Of a stretch of DNA of 64,000 bases, positions 1-8,520 are shown in pieces. The translations under genes and the position numbers were made by a program. Positions within the stretch are counted from its first letter, which is position 1, and each line of letters begins with the position of its first letter. The notes beneath the pieces were generated by a model. The model was given only the letters and a program-made list of their open reading frames with translations. It was not told the DNA's origin and searched no databases. Source of the DNA: Massilia aurea (GTDB lineage Bacteria > Pseudomonadota > Gammaproteobacteria > Burkholderiales > Burkholderiaceae_D). The DNA lies in assembly GCF_024753205.1 (NCBI RefSeq), contig NZ_JANUGZ010000003.1:496001-560000 (forward strand), in the 5' to 3' direction.

Positions 1-150
1 GTCGGCGTAGTCGACCTTGTGCGTGAACATCGTCCCCAGCGCGCGCAGCAGCTTGTCTTCGTCCAGGCCAAATGGCGTCAGGAGGACGTCGCGGGCAACA
101 GCGATGGAGGACAGGTTCGGTTCGAATGGCGTCATTGTGGGTCGATTCAT
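1..150 (-). CDS. tldD: TldD metalloprotease subunit, N-terminal fragment (runs off window)
   Basis: Only the first 50 codons are present, read leftwards from ATG at 150 to the window edge. The visible protein contains LLTPFGLDEDKLLRALG followed by THKVDYAD, which matches the start of TldD, the subunit that with TldE/PmbA forms a zinc protease acting on unfolded peptides. The family identification rests on this short stretch and on position: tldD commonly follows a nitrilase gene and yhdP in Burkholderiales, exactly the order here. A second ATG at 135 is also possible, since neither start has a strong ribosome binding site. It lies 71 bp downstream of the nitrilase gene on the same strand, so probably the same operon. 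Confidence 0.8.
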   Translation of the reverse strand, partial: MNRPTMTPFEPNLSSIAVARDVLLTPFGLDEDKLLRALGTMFTHKVDYAD

Positions 151-221
151 GCGGTCGGTTGGAAGGGGCATTGTGCCATATCCCGTTTATTCGCATCGCT
201 GCGCCCGGTACACTACCTGTA

Positions 222-1019
222 CTACATCTTCCGGTGCCGCAGCGCCGGCAGGCTGTCGCGCACTCCCAGCAGGAACACCGGATCGAGCTCGCCCGCAATC
301 ACGCCCTCGCCTTCCGGCAGCACCGCCTTGACCTCGCCCCACGGGTCGACCAGCATGCTGTGGCCCCAGGTGCGGCGGCCATTGACGTGCATGCCGCCCT
401 GGGCCGCGGCCAGCACATAGCACTGGTTCTCGATGGCGCGCGCCCGCAGCAGTACTTCCCAGTGCGCGCGGCCGGTGGTGTAGGTAAACGCGGCCGGCAC
501 GATGATCAGTGCGCACTCGCCCATCGCGCGGTACAGCTCGGGAAAGCGCAGGTCGTAGCACACCGACAGTCCCACGCGGCCGAACGGTGCATCGAATACG
601 CCGACCGTATCGCCCGGCACGATGGTGCGCGCCTCGTCGTACGATTCCGTGCCCTTGTTGAAACCGAACAGGTGGATCTTGTCGTAGCGGCTCATCGACA
701 CGCCCTGCGGGTCATACACGAGCGTGGTGTTGAGCACCTTGCCCGCGCTCGGCGAGACGATCGGCAGCGTGCCGCCGACCAGCCAGATGCCATGCTCGCG
801 CGCCAGTTCCGCCATGCATGCCTGGATCGGCCCGGCGCCCGGTTCTTCGGCCAGCGCCACCTTGTCGACGTCGGTCATGCCCATGATCGGCCAGTACTCG
901 GGCAAGGCCACGAGCGTCGCGCCCTTGCCGGCGGCCTCGGCCACGAGGCGGCGCACGGTGACCAGGTTGTCTTCAAGGTGGGGAGTGGAAACCATCTGGA
1001 TCGCGGCTACGGTCGTCAT
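222..1019 (-). CDS. Carbon-nitrogen hydrolase (nitrilase superfamily, Nit-type amidase)
   Basis: A 265-residue protein of the nitrilase superfamily, cytoplasmic and without a signal peptide. The catalytic triad is readable: Glu41 in LPEYW, Lys114 in YDKIHLF and Cys154 in SVCYDLRFPELYR. Size and motifs fit the Nit1/YbeM-like branch, whose characterised members hydrolyse deaminated glutathione, a side product of transaminases; that exact substrate is an inference. The ATG lies one base after the TGA of yhdP, so translation is probably coupled. The yhdP-nit-tldD arrangement is typical of betaproteobacteria. Confidence 0.9.
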   Translation of the reverse strand: MTTVAAIQMVSTPHLEDNLVTVRRLVAEAAGKGATLVALPEYWPIMGMTDVDKVALAEEPGAGPIQACMAELAREHGIWLVGGTLPIVSPSAGKVLNTTLVYDPQGVSMSRYDKIHLFGFNKGTESYDEARTIVPGDTVGVFDAPFGRVGLSVCYDLRFPELYRAMGECALIIVPAAFTYTTGRAHWEVLLRARAIENQCYVLAAAQGGMHVNGRRTWGHSMLVDPWGEVKAVLPEGEGVIAGELDPVFLLGVRDSLPALRHRKM

Positions 1020-1020
1020 G

Positions 1021-4000
1021 TCATTCCTTGCTGGCGGTGGGGGCGGCTGGCGTGCTGACAGGGCTATTGTCAGGTCCGTTAGGGATTTTGGTAATGGTCG
1101 GCGATTTCCACGGTCCTGTCACCTGCATCTGGTAAGTCAGCGCCTTCATCACCGGCGCGCGCAGGAACAGCTGGGCCAGATAGCCGCCCAGGCCCAGCAC
1201 CGGATTGACGGCCAGGCCGTACACGAGCGGGCCGGTGCCCAGATTGAATTCCGGGATCACGACCACGCGCAGATTGGTCGATTCGTTGGCGATGTCGGCC
1301 GTGCCATTCATCAGGACGGTGGCTGCCACGCCATGCATCCTGAGGTTATCGGTGCGCACCACACCGCGCGTGATCAGCGCGTTGGCCGTGATGCCGTCGA
1401 ATGCCAGGCCATCGGAAAACACGTCATGGAAGTCGAGCTTGAGCAGGCGCGGCAAGGCTTGCAGGCTCAGCACGCCCAGCAGCTTGGCCGCGCCCGGGTC
1501 CTGCTTGAGGAACTGGCCCGACTCCACATTCATCTCGATCTGGCCCGACAGGCTCGGGATGTCCATCGCATACGGCAGGCCGGCCCATGAGATGTCGCCG
1601 CGCAGGTAGCCGTTGCCGCGCCCGATCGTGTCCGGGAAGCCCACGCGGTCGAGCAGGCGCCCGGCATTGTCCATGTCGAGCGCGAAGTTCAGGCTGGTAT
1701 TGCTCTTGCCATCCTTGGTCAGCCAGCGGCCGGACGCGTTCAGCTTGCCATCGGGATTGCTTAGTGCAAGCCGGTCGATGCGCCACTCGCGCCCGGCCAG
1801 TGCCCGCACATTGCTGGCGTTCAGTTCCAGGCGCCCCAGGTTCTTGTTGAACAGCTCGAAGCGCTCGGCCACGATGTCGAGCGACGGAATGCTGGCCGTG
1901 GCGCCCTTGTTCGACTCGAGCAGGTCCTTGACCTCGGCCTCGGCCGATTCGGGAATCACGAGCGACGCCAGGCGCGCCGTGACCTTGCCCAGGCCGCTGG
2001 GCGTTTCGGCCCAGGTCAGATAGCCACTGGCCTGGCGCGAATGCAGGTTGGCGCGCCACGTATCGCCCACGTGCGTGGCGCCGATGACCACGTCGGCCAC
2101 GCGCCGCTCGCCGACCGTCAGTTCGCTGACCCGGCCGGCCACCACCGCCGGCAGCACGTATTGGGTGACGTCGGCACCGCTGGCGGGGGGGGCATCCGCT
2201 GCCGGGGCAGGCGCGTTGACGTCCATGCCGGCAATGGCGCGGCCCGCCGCCAGCCAGTGGTCGACGTTCAGCGCCTTCATGTCCAGGTGTACCATCAGGC
2301 CCTGGTCCGGGCGCGGTGCCGGCACGTTCACGCCAATGCCGCCATGGGTCACGCGCCAGGCGCCCTTGCCCTGCTTTTCGCGTTCGTACCGCGCCCCCAA
2401 GCCCTGCCCCACGCCGACGCGGATGACGTCGCGCGCCAGGCCCTCGACGGTCGGCTCGCCTTCGAGCACGAAGTGCAGCGGCAGGTTCGCGTCCTGCACC
2501 TTGTTCAGCGGCGCCGGCAGTTCGATGCCCAGGCCGGCCAGCGCCGAATCGATCGTGATCGTGCGATGCCCGGCTTTGACGACGATCTCGCCCCGATACG
2601 GTGTGCTGCCCGACAGGCGCTCGGCCAGACGGCCCAGCGCCGGCGCCGGGGCCGTGCGGCGCATGCCCTCGGCCGACAGCGTGCCGGCCAGCGTCACGCG
2701 CGTGCTGCCCTCCGGCGTCGTGCCGCCACCCACTGCCAGCGGCGCGCCCAGGAAGTCGGCGCCGACGCCTTCCAGGCCGAAGCCGTGATCGTAGAACGCG
2801 ATCCGGCCCTGGGCATTCTGCAGCGCCGGCAGTTCGGGGAACAGCACCACATCGTTGCCCTGCAACTGCAGACTGCCCTGCACTTTCGCTTCGTTCATGT
2901 GCGCCAGCGGCAGGCGCAGCTTCAGGTCGAGCTTGGCGTTGCCGGTGCCCTGCGTGTCTTCGGTGAAGTGGCCGATCCAGCCCAGCACCGGCGTGGCGGC
3001 AACGTAGCGCAAAAGTTCCTGCAGCGGCCCGGCGCCGGCGCCATCGATCTCCAGCATCATCTTGTCATGCGCGCCCAGGTCGGGAATCACGGCCTTGACG
3101 TTCGACAGCGCCACGCCCAGCGTGCGCAGGGTCTTGCCATTGATTTCCATGCGCGCACGGTCGAACACGATGCGCCCGTCGATCGCTTCGGCCAGCGGCC
3201 ACAGTGGCGTGCCGTCCGGATGGCGGTGGCCAGGCGCGTATTCGAGCCGCGCGCCTGCCAGGCGGCCGGCGACGCGGAATTCGCCGCTACCTGCGGCCTT
3301 GAACGGGAACTGCGCGAGGTCGCCGCGCAGGCGCAGCGTGGTGTCGTGCAGCTGGCCGCCCTGCAGCGCGCCGACCAGCCAGTCGTGCAGGCCATGGGGT
3401 GTGGCCAGCGGCAGGAAGGTGCCGATCCTGTCGATCGGGAAACCGTCGAGGCTGCCGGTGAAGTCGGCCGTCCCTGGCCCGTGACCGGGCGTGAGCGGCA
3501 TGGTGTGGCGACCCGAGACCGAACCCTTGAACGCGCCCTGCGCAAAGTCCAGGTCGTCGATCTCGACCTGCAATTGCCGGCCCGCGTCAAACTGCCAGCG
3601 CGCATCCAGCACCAGGCGGTCGAACGGCATGCGCGGCTCGGCGAACCAGGCCGGCATATTCAGGGCAAATTGCTGCGAATCGAGCTTGACGCTGCCGGTG
3701 CGCTCGTTGGCGTCGATACGCCCGCTCAGGTTCTCGAAGCCGGGCGTGGCGGCACGCCCCGGGCGCGCGGCCTGGGCTTTGAGCGCCAGCCCGGCGACGT
3801 CGCCGCGAATGCGCCAGCCTGTCACGCCGGGATAGCGTCCGTCCCATTCAACACCGACATCCTGCAACACCCCGCGCGGTGCGTAATCGGCCAGCAAGCC
3901 GCGCTGCACGGGCGAGATCGGCAGATACTGGGCGAGCGCCGCCAGTGCGCCGATATCGAGGCCCTGCGCGCGGAGCGTGCCTTGCTCGGGCTTGCCGTTC

Positions 4001-5148
4001 GCAGCGGGGCGCCAGGTCTGTTCGAGCGTGGCGGGCGGCAAGGCACGGCCATCGCGCGCCACCACCGTGAAATTGTCGAGCCGCAGCGCGTGACCATTGG
4101 CGCCGAAGGTGGGCTTGCCATCGCCCTTGCCAGTCAGCAGCGTTTCGCGCGCGCTCAGGCGGCCCGATACGCGCGCCAGTTGCAGCGGCGCGATGTCCGG
4201 GCCCAGGCGCGCATTCACGCCGGCCAGCGCCAGGTCGGCGGTGAAACCGGCCAGACGGGCCTGGTCGACATTGATCCAGGTGCGCAGCGAGCCACGGCCC
4301 CGTTCGAGCTGGATCGGATAATCGACGAAACGCTTCCACGCGCCCAGGTCGATGTCGCGCAGGTCGGCGTACAGCTCGCCCTTCCAGCGCGTGACGTCGG
4401 ACGGTTGCTGACCGAAGCGGTGCCGGAAGCGCGCGCGGATGTCGACCGGGCCGCCCAGCCGCGCCGGCGGCGTCGCCGTCAGCGCCAGGTGGTGCGCACC
4501 CCAGCGGTTGAGCAGCGCCAGCGTGACGCCCTGCAGCGCCAGCGGCGGCGTACCGCGCAATTCATCGACCCAGTCGACGCGGCCATTGCGGATGACGATT
4601 TCGCGCTGGCGCAGCAGCCAGTCGGCGCCGGCGCCATTACCCTGCTGCTGCTCGAGCCGCACGCCGGCCACGACCAGCACGCCGTCGCGGCCACGCCGCA
4701 CGGCCAGGCGCGGACCGATGATTTCAAGCGATGCAAAGCGGGGTTCGAGCGCGGCGATGCTCCACCAGCCGATCGTGGCATTGACTTGCGGTAAGGCCAG
4801 TACTTGCCGGCCCCGGCGGTCGTGCAGGCGCACGTCGCGCAGCGACAAGGCCGGGCGCATGCCATGCCAGGACGCCGCCAGCTGCGCGATCGTGACGCGG
4901 CTGCCGAGCGCATTGCCGGCCACGCGCTCGATGTCGCTCTTGTACAGGTCGATGTTGGGAAGGATGGCGTAGCGCAGCACCAAGAACAGCACCGCCAGCG
5001 CGAAATACACGATCAGCAGCAGCTTGACGGCAAAGCCCAGCACGTGGTGCGAGGCCAGGTTCGCGAAGCGGTAGCACGCGCGCAGCCGGCGCCAGCGTAC
5101 GGCCAGCGGCCGGGACGCGGACGTCGCCTGCGGATCCGGGTTGTGCAT
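1021..5148 (-). CDS. yhdP: YhdP family AsmA-like inner-membrane protein
   Basis: About 1375 residues. A cytoplasmic basic N-terminus precedes one membrane helix at roughly residues 40-62, and the rest is a very large periplasmic part with repeating beta-rich segments, as in YhdP/TamB/AsmA proteins. In Escherichia coli these form bridge-like lipid conduits between inner and outer membrane, and YhdP affects phospholipid transport and outer-membrane stability. I chose ATG at 5148. A TTG directly upstream at 5151 would add one residue but is less likely. It is the first gene of a yhdP-nit-tldD run and is divergent from glnE with 208 bp between them. The family call rests on length, topology and neighbourhood. 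Confidence 0.9.
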   Translation of the reverse strand: MHNPDPQATSASRPLAVRWRRLRACYRFANLASHHVLGFAVKLLLIVYFALAVLFLVLRYAILPNIDLYKSDIERVAGNALGSRVTIAQLAASWHGMRPALSLRDVRLHDRRGRQVLALPQVNATIGWWSIAALEPRFASLEIIGPRLAVRRGRDGVLVVAGVRLEQQQGNGAGADWLLRQREIVIRNGRVDWVDELRGTPPLALQGVTLALLNRWGAHHLALTATPPARLGGPVDIRARFRHRFGQQPSDVTRWKGELYADLRDIDLGAWKRFVDYPIQLERGRGSLRTWINVDQARLAGFTADLALAGVNARLGPDIAPLQLARVSGRLSARETLLTGKGDGKPTFGANGHALRLDNFTVVARDGRALPPATLEQTWRPAANGKPEQGTLRAQGLDIGALAALAQYLPISPVQRGLLADYAPRGVLQDVGVEWDGRYPGVTGWRIRGDVAGLALKAQAARPGRAATPGFENLSGRIDANERTGSVKLDSQQFALNMPAWFAEPRMPFDRLVLDARWQFDAGRQLQVEIDDLDFAQGAFKGSVSGRHTMPLTPGHGPGTADFTGSLDGFPIDRIGTFLPLATPHGLHDWLVGALQGGQLHDTTLRLRGDLAQFPFKAAGSGEFRVAGRLAGARLEYAPGHRHPDGTPLWPLAEAIDGRIVFDRARMEINGKTLRTLGVALSNVKAVIPDLGAHDKMMLEIDGAGAGPLQELLRYVAATPVLGWIGHFTEDTQGTGNAKLDLKLRLPLAHMNEAKVQGSLQLQGNDVVLFPELPALQNAQGRIAFYDHGFGLEGVGADFLGAPLAVGGGTTPEGSTRVTLAGTLSAEGMRRTAPAPALGRLAERLSGSTPYRGEIVVKAGHRTITIDSALAGLGIELPAPLNKVQDANLPLHFVLEGEPTVEGLARDVIRVGVGQGLGARYEREKQGKGAWRVTHGGIGVNVPAPRPDQGLMVHLDMKALNVDHWLAAGRAIAGMDVNAPAPAADAPPASGADVTQYVLPAVVAGRVSELTVGERRVADVVIGATHVGDTWRANLHSRQASGYLTWAETPSGLGKVTARLASLVIPESAEAEVKDLLESNKGATASIPSLDIVAERFELFNKNLGRLELNASNVRALAGREWRIDRLALSNPDGKLNASGRWLTKDGKSNTSLNFALDMDNAGRLLDRVGFPDTIGRGNGYLRGDISWAGLPYAMDIPSLSGQIEMNVESGQFLKQDPGAAKLLGVLSLQALPRLLKLDFHDVFSDGLAFDGITANALITRGVVRTDNLRMHGVAATVLMNGTADIANESTNLRVVVIPEFNLGTGPLVYGLAVNPVLGLGGYLAQLFLRAPVMKALTYQMQVTGPWKSPTITKIPNGPDNSPVSTPAAPTASKE

Positions 5149-5356
5149 CAAGGTGCTAATAACAAAGGCTCGCCGAAAAATGTACAGCTCAAAAAAACAG
5201 GTCGCTTGCGTGCGTTGCGGCGTCTACCTTACCATCGGTGCTGACCCGGGCAGCAGCGACGGCCTGTTAGCGGGCCATTTTAACGCATCGACTGCCTGCC
5301 GGCCCCGACTAATGGCCTATTGAAACGGCCATCCATCGCGTTTCCCAGGATCAACG

Positions 5357-8116
5357 ATGACCGAAGTTTCCCCTGCACCACAGCCTGCCCCTGTCCCTGT
5401 CCCTGTTACCGTTCCCGTCACTGCCTCGCGTTTCGTCGCACGCTGGCTGGGCGCCGCGCCCGAGCGCGCAGAACAGCTCGCCAGCCTGTCCGCCATATCG
5501 CTGGCCGACGCCGATTTTCGCGCGCTGCTGGAGGGCGAACTGGCCAGGGGCTTGCCGCTCGAGCGCGCCATGCGCCGGGTGCGCAACCTGTTGATCTCGA
5601 CCATCGTCGCACGCGATCTCGGCGGCCAGGCCGACCTCGATGAAGTCGTCACCGCGATGACAGCCTTTGCCGACTTCGCGATCCAGACCCATGTGGCCAG
5701 CCTGATGGCCGAGCTGGTCGCGGCGCACGGGATGCCGGTCGGCGAGGATTCGGGCCGCCCGCAGCACCTGATCGTGCTGGCCATGGGCAAGCAGGGTGGC
5801 GGCGAACTCAATGTGTCGTCGGATATCGACCTGATCTTCGTGTACCCGGAAGACGGCGACACGGCCGCAGAGGCCGGCCAGCGCCAGCTGTCGAACCACG
5901 AATTCTTCATCCGTCTGGGGCGCCGCCTGAGCGCGGCCTTGTCCGAAGTGATCGAGGACGGTTTCGTGTTCCGGGTCGATATGGCGTTGCGCCCCAACGG
6001 CAAGTCGGGCCCGCTCGCGGCCAGCTTTGGCATGGTCGAGGAATACCTGATCGTCCAGGGCCGCGAATGGGAACGCTATGCGTGGGTCAAGGCGCGCGCC
6101 GTCACGGGCGAGCCGGACGACATCACGGCGCTGGATGCGATCGTGCAGCCGTTCATCTTCCGCCGCTACCTGGACTTCGGCGTGATCGACGCCATTCGCA
6201 CGATGCACGCCCAGATCCGCGCCGAGGTGAAACGCCAGGAGCGCCTGCATCCCGAGCGCAGCCACAACGTCAAGCTGGGCCGCGGCGGCATCCGCGAGAT
6301 CGAGTTTTTGGCCCAAGTCTTCCAGCTGATCCGTGGCGGGCGCGATCCGGCGCTGCGCGAGCGTTCCACACGCAAGACGCTGCTCCTGCTGGCCGAGCGT
6401 GAGCTATTGACGGTCGACACCGTTGAACGCCTGCTGGCGGCCTACACCTTCCTGCGCAACCTCGAACACCGTTTGCAATACCTCGAAGACGCCCAGACCC
6501 ACACGCTACCGGCGAGCGACGACGATCGCCTGACGGTGGCGCGCATGATGGGTTGCCCGGATGAAGCCACGCTGCTGGCGCGACTGGAAGAACAGCGCAC
6601 CTACGTCGCGCAGCAGTTCGACGCCATCTTCGCCGACAAGGAAGCGCCCGAACCAGACCCGGACACCCCGGCGCTGGTCGACGACCTGGACAACCTCGAT
6701 ACGCTGACTGAGCGACTGGCCGGGCTGGGCTTCAACGACAGCCGCGCCGCCGCCGGCCGCCTGATCACTACGCTACAGGGCGCGCGCCTGACGAGCCTGC
6801 CCGACTTCAGCCGCGTGCGCCTGCTGGCGCTGGTCGAGGCCGCCCTGCCCCTGATCGCCACCGTCGTGAAGGACGCGGGGATGGGCAGCCACGCCGCCAC
6901 GCTGGGGCGCCTGCTCGACCTGTTCGAGGCGATCGCGCGCCGCTCGGCCTATCTGGCGCTGCTGACCGAATACCCGCACACGCTCGAGCGCGTGATCCGC
7001 ATGATCAATGCCAGCGGCTGGGCCGCCACGTTCCTGACCCAGCACCCGATGCTGCTCGACGAGTTGCTGGACGACCGCAACGCCGGCGCCGAAGCGCTGC
7101 CGCAGCTGGCGGCCACCCTCGACACGCAGCTGACCGACGCTGCCGGCGACACCGAGCGCCAGCTCGACATCCTGCGCGAGACGCACCACGCGCAACTGTT
7201 TCGCCTGCTGGCGCTGGACCTGGCCGGCGAACTGTCGGTCGAGCATCTGGCCGACCACCTGTCGGCGCTGGCCGACACCATCGTCGGCGCCGTGGTCACG
7301 CATGCCTGGCACGCGGTCAACGGCCGCCACCGCGAGGTGCCGCGCTTTGCCGTCATCGCCTACGGCAAGCTGGGCGGCAAGGAGCTGGGGTATGTGTCCG
7401 ACCTGGATGTGATTTTTCTGTACGAGGACGACGATGGCGACGCGCCGCCCCTGTACGCCCGCCTGGCCCAGCGCTTCATCACCTGGATGACGGCGCCGAC
7501 GCCGGCCGGCATTCTGTTCGACATCGACATTGCCCTGCGTCCGGACGGCGCCAGCGGCATGCTGGTATCGTCCATCGCCGCCTTCGAGCGCTACCAGGGT
7601 GAAGCGGCCTGGATCTGGGAACACCAGGCGCTGACACGGGCGCGCTTCTGTGCCGGCGACGCCGCCATCGGCGCGCGCTTCGAGGCGATCCGCGAACAGG
7701 TGCTGCGCAAGGACCGCTCTGGCCAGGCCGACGTGCTGAAGAGCGAGGTGATGCAGATGCGCGCGCGCATGCATGGCGCGAACCTGAACCGCAGCACCCA
7801 GTTCGACCTCAAGCACGATGCGGGCGGCATGATCGACATCGAGTTCATCGTGCAATACCTGGTGCTGCGCCACGCGCACACCTACCCGCAACTGACCGCC
7901 AACGCCGGCAACATCGCCCTGCTGCACTTGTGCGGCGAACTGGGCCTGATCGACGCGGCCCTGGCCAGCCAGGTCGCGGCCGCGTACCGCGCGATGCGCA
8001 AGCTGCAGCACAGCGTGCGATTGCAAAGCCATGACAAAACCCGGGTCGAGCGCACCCAGCTGGGCGTGCATCCGGACAACGTGCTGCGTTTGTGGCATAC
8101 CTGTTTCGGGGACTGA
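5357..8116 (+). CDS. glnE: Bifunctional glutamine synthetase adenylyltransferase / adenylyl-removing enzyme
   Basis: 919 residues, close to the usual GlnE length. Two nucleotidyltransferase domains are visible. The N-terminal adenylyl-removing domain carries MGKQGGGELNVSSDIDLIF near residue 142, and the C-terminal adenylylating domain carries YGKLGGKELGYVSDLDVIF near residue 668. The enzyme adds or removes AMP on a tyrosine of GlnA in response to PII and glutamine. The target GlnA is also in this window, with the tyrosine conserved. The N-terminus (residues about 4-20) is a Pro/Val low-complexity stretch encoded by repeated cctgtc units, an extension with no evident function. Start is ATG at 5357 with CCCAGGA upstream. 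A hairpin terminator follows at 8210. Confidence 0.96.
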   Translation: MTEVSPAPQPAPVPVPVTVPVTASRFVARWLGAAPERAEQLASLSAISLADADFRALLEGELARGLPLERAMRRVRNLLISTIVARDLGGQADLDEVVTAMTAFADFAIQTHVASLMAELVAAHGMPVGEDSGRPQHLIVLAMGKQGGGELNVSSDIDLIFVYPEDGDTAAEAGQRQLSNHEFFIRLGRRLSAALSEVIEDGFVFRVDMALRPNGKSGPLAASFGMVEEYLIVQGREWERYAWVKARAVTGEPDDITALDAIVQPFIFRRYLDFGVIDAIRTMHAQIRAEVKRQERLHPERSHNVKLGRGGIREIEFLAQVFQLIRGGRDPALRERSTRKTLLLLAERELLTVDTVERLLAAYTFLRNLEHRLQYLEDAQTHTLPASDDDRLTVARMMGCPDEATLLARLEEQRTYVAQQFDAIFADKEAPEPDPDTPALVDDLDNLDTLTERLAGLGFNDSRAAAGRLITTLQGARLTSLPDFSRVRLLALVEAALPLIATVVKDAGMGSHAATLGRLLDLFEAIARRSAYLALLTEYPHTLERVIRMINASGWAATFLTQHPMLLDELLDDRNAGAEALPQLAATLDTQLTDAAGDTERQLDILRETHHAQLFRLLALDLAGELSVEHLADHLSALADTIVGAVVTHAWHAVNGRHREVPRFAVIAYGKLGGKELGYVSDLDVIFLYEDDDGDAPPLYARLAQRFITWMTAPTPAGILFDIDIALRPDGASGMLVSSIAAFERYQGEAAWIWEHQALTRARFCAGDAAIGARFEAIREQVLRKDRSGQADVLKSEVMQMRARMHGANLNRSTQFDLKHDAGGMIDIEFIVQYLVLRHAHTYPQLTANAGNIALLHLCGELGLIDAALASQVAAAYRAMRKLQHSVRLQSHDKTRVERTQLGVHPDNVLRLWHTCFGD

Positions 8117-8209
8117 ACCCGCCGTTTCGTCAAGCAGCCTGACCTGTACTGCAGGCTGCAGTTGCCCCCAGCAGTCTTTTCTTTGCCCCTCCCCACCCCG
8201 CGTTTTTGC

Positions 8210-8242
8210 ATGCGCACCCACCGGGTGCGCATGTCATTTTTT
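8210..8242 (+). terminator. Intrinsic terminator of glnE
   Basis: Perfect 10-bp stem ATGCGCACCC / GGGTGCGCAT with a three-base loop, followed after four bases by six T residues. It is about 95 bp after the glnE stop. Confidence 0.75.
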
Positions 8243-8371
8243 GCTGCACCAGAGCGTGTCATATCCATGCTTTTCGCACCTCTGCAGTGCCACCGCAAAT
8301 CCTGACTTTTCAGTCATTTATTTTCTTTTCGTCAACTGTTGTATTTTAGACAGAAATGCCCTGCTTCTACA

Positions 8372-8401
8372 TTGACATGACTGAAAGCAAGATGGTCTTA
8401 T
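8372..8401 (+). promoter_or_regulatory. Candidate sigma-70 promoter of TonB receptor 1
   Basis: TTGACA at 8372-8377, an 18-bp spacer and TCTTAT at 8396-8401. The -35 is perfect and the -10 matches four of six positions. The tail ATGGTCTTAT recurs as ATGGTTTTAT at the paralogue, at a similar distance from its ATG. Confidence 0.45.
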
Positions 8402-8520
8402 ACATACGCGCTTGCAGTCCGGTGAGCCGTTGTCCACAAGATGGATTGCAGGCGCATGGGATGCACTTTTTAATCAAAAAAAAGCTGTTTCACAGACGTG
8501 AAATGCAGGATGGAGAGCAC

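Larger units (their letters stand above)
8117..8520. other. Intergenic region between glnE and the first TonB receptor
   Basis: 404 bp without a convincing gene. It holds the glnE terminator (8210-8242) and a candidate sigma-70 promoter for the downstream receptor (8372-8401). An in-frame ATG at 8356 could extend the receptor, but the predicted residues there do not resemble a signal peptide. Confidence 0.7.

Noticed and set aside
2041..4794. 917-codon plus-strand open frame opposite yhdP
   Set aside because: Arg/Gln/His/Ala-rich with no domain; a codon-bias shadow of yhdP in high-G+C DNA.
5378..5425. Short cctgtc repeats near the start of glnE as a possible repeat array
   Set aside because: Only a few imperfect copies encoding a Pro/Val stretch; no CRISPR-like spacing and no evidence of phase variation.
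6773..8221. 482-codon minus-strand open frame opposite glnE
   Set aside because: Composition typical of antisense shadow; glnE motifs on the plus strand are unequivocal.
8356..8520. Longer N-terminus for TonB receptor 1 starting at ATG 8356
   Set aside because: The added 55 residues carry no signal peptide and overlie promoter-like sequence; ATG 8521 has a good ribosome binding site and signal sequence.
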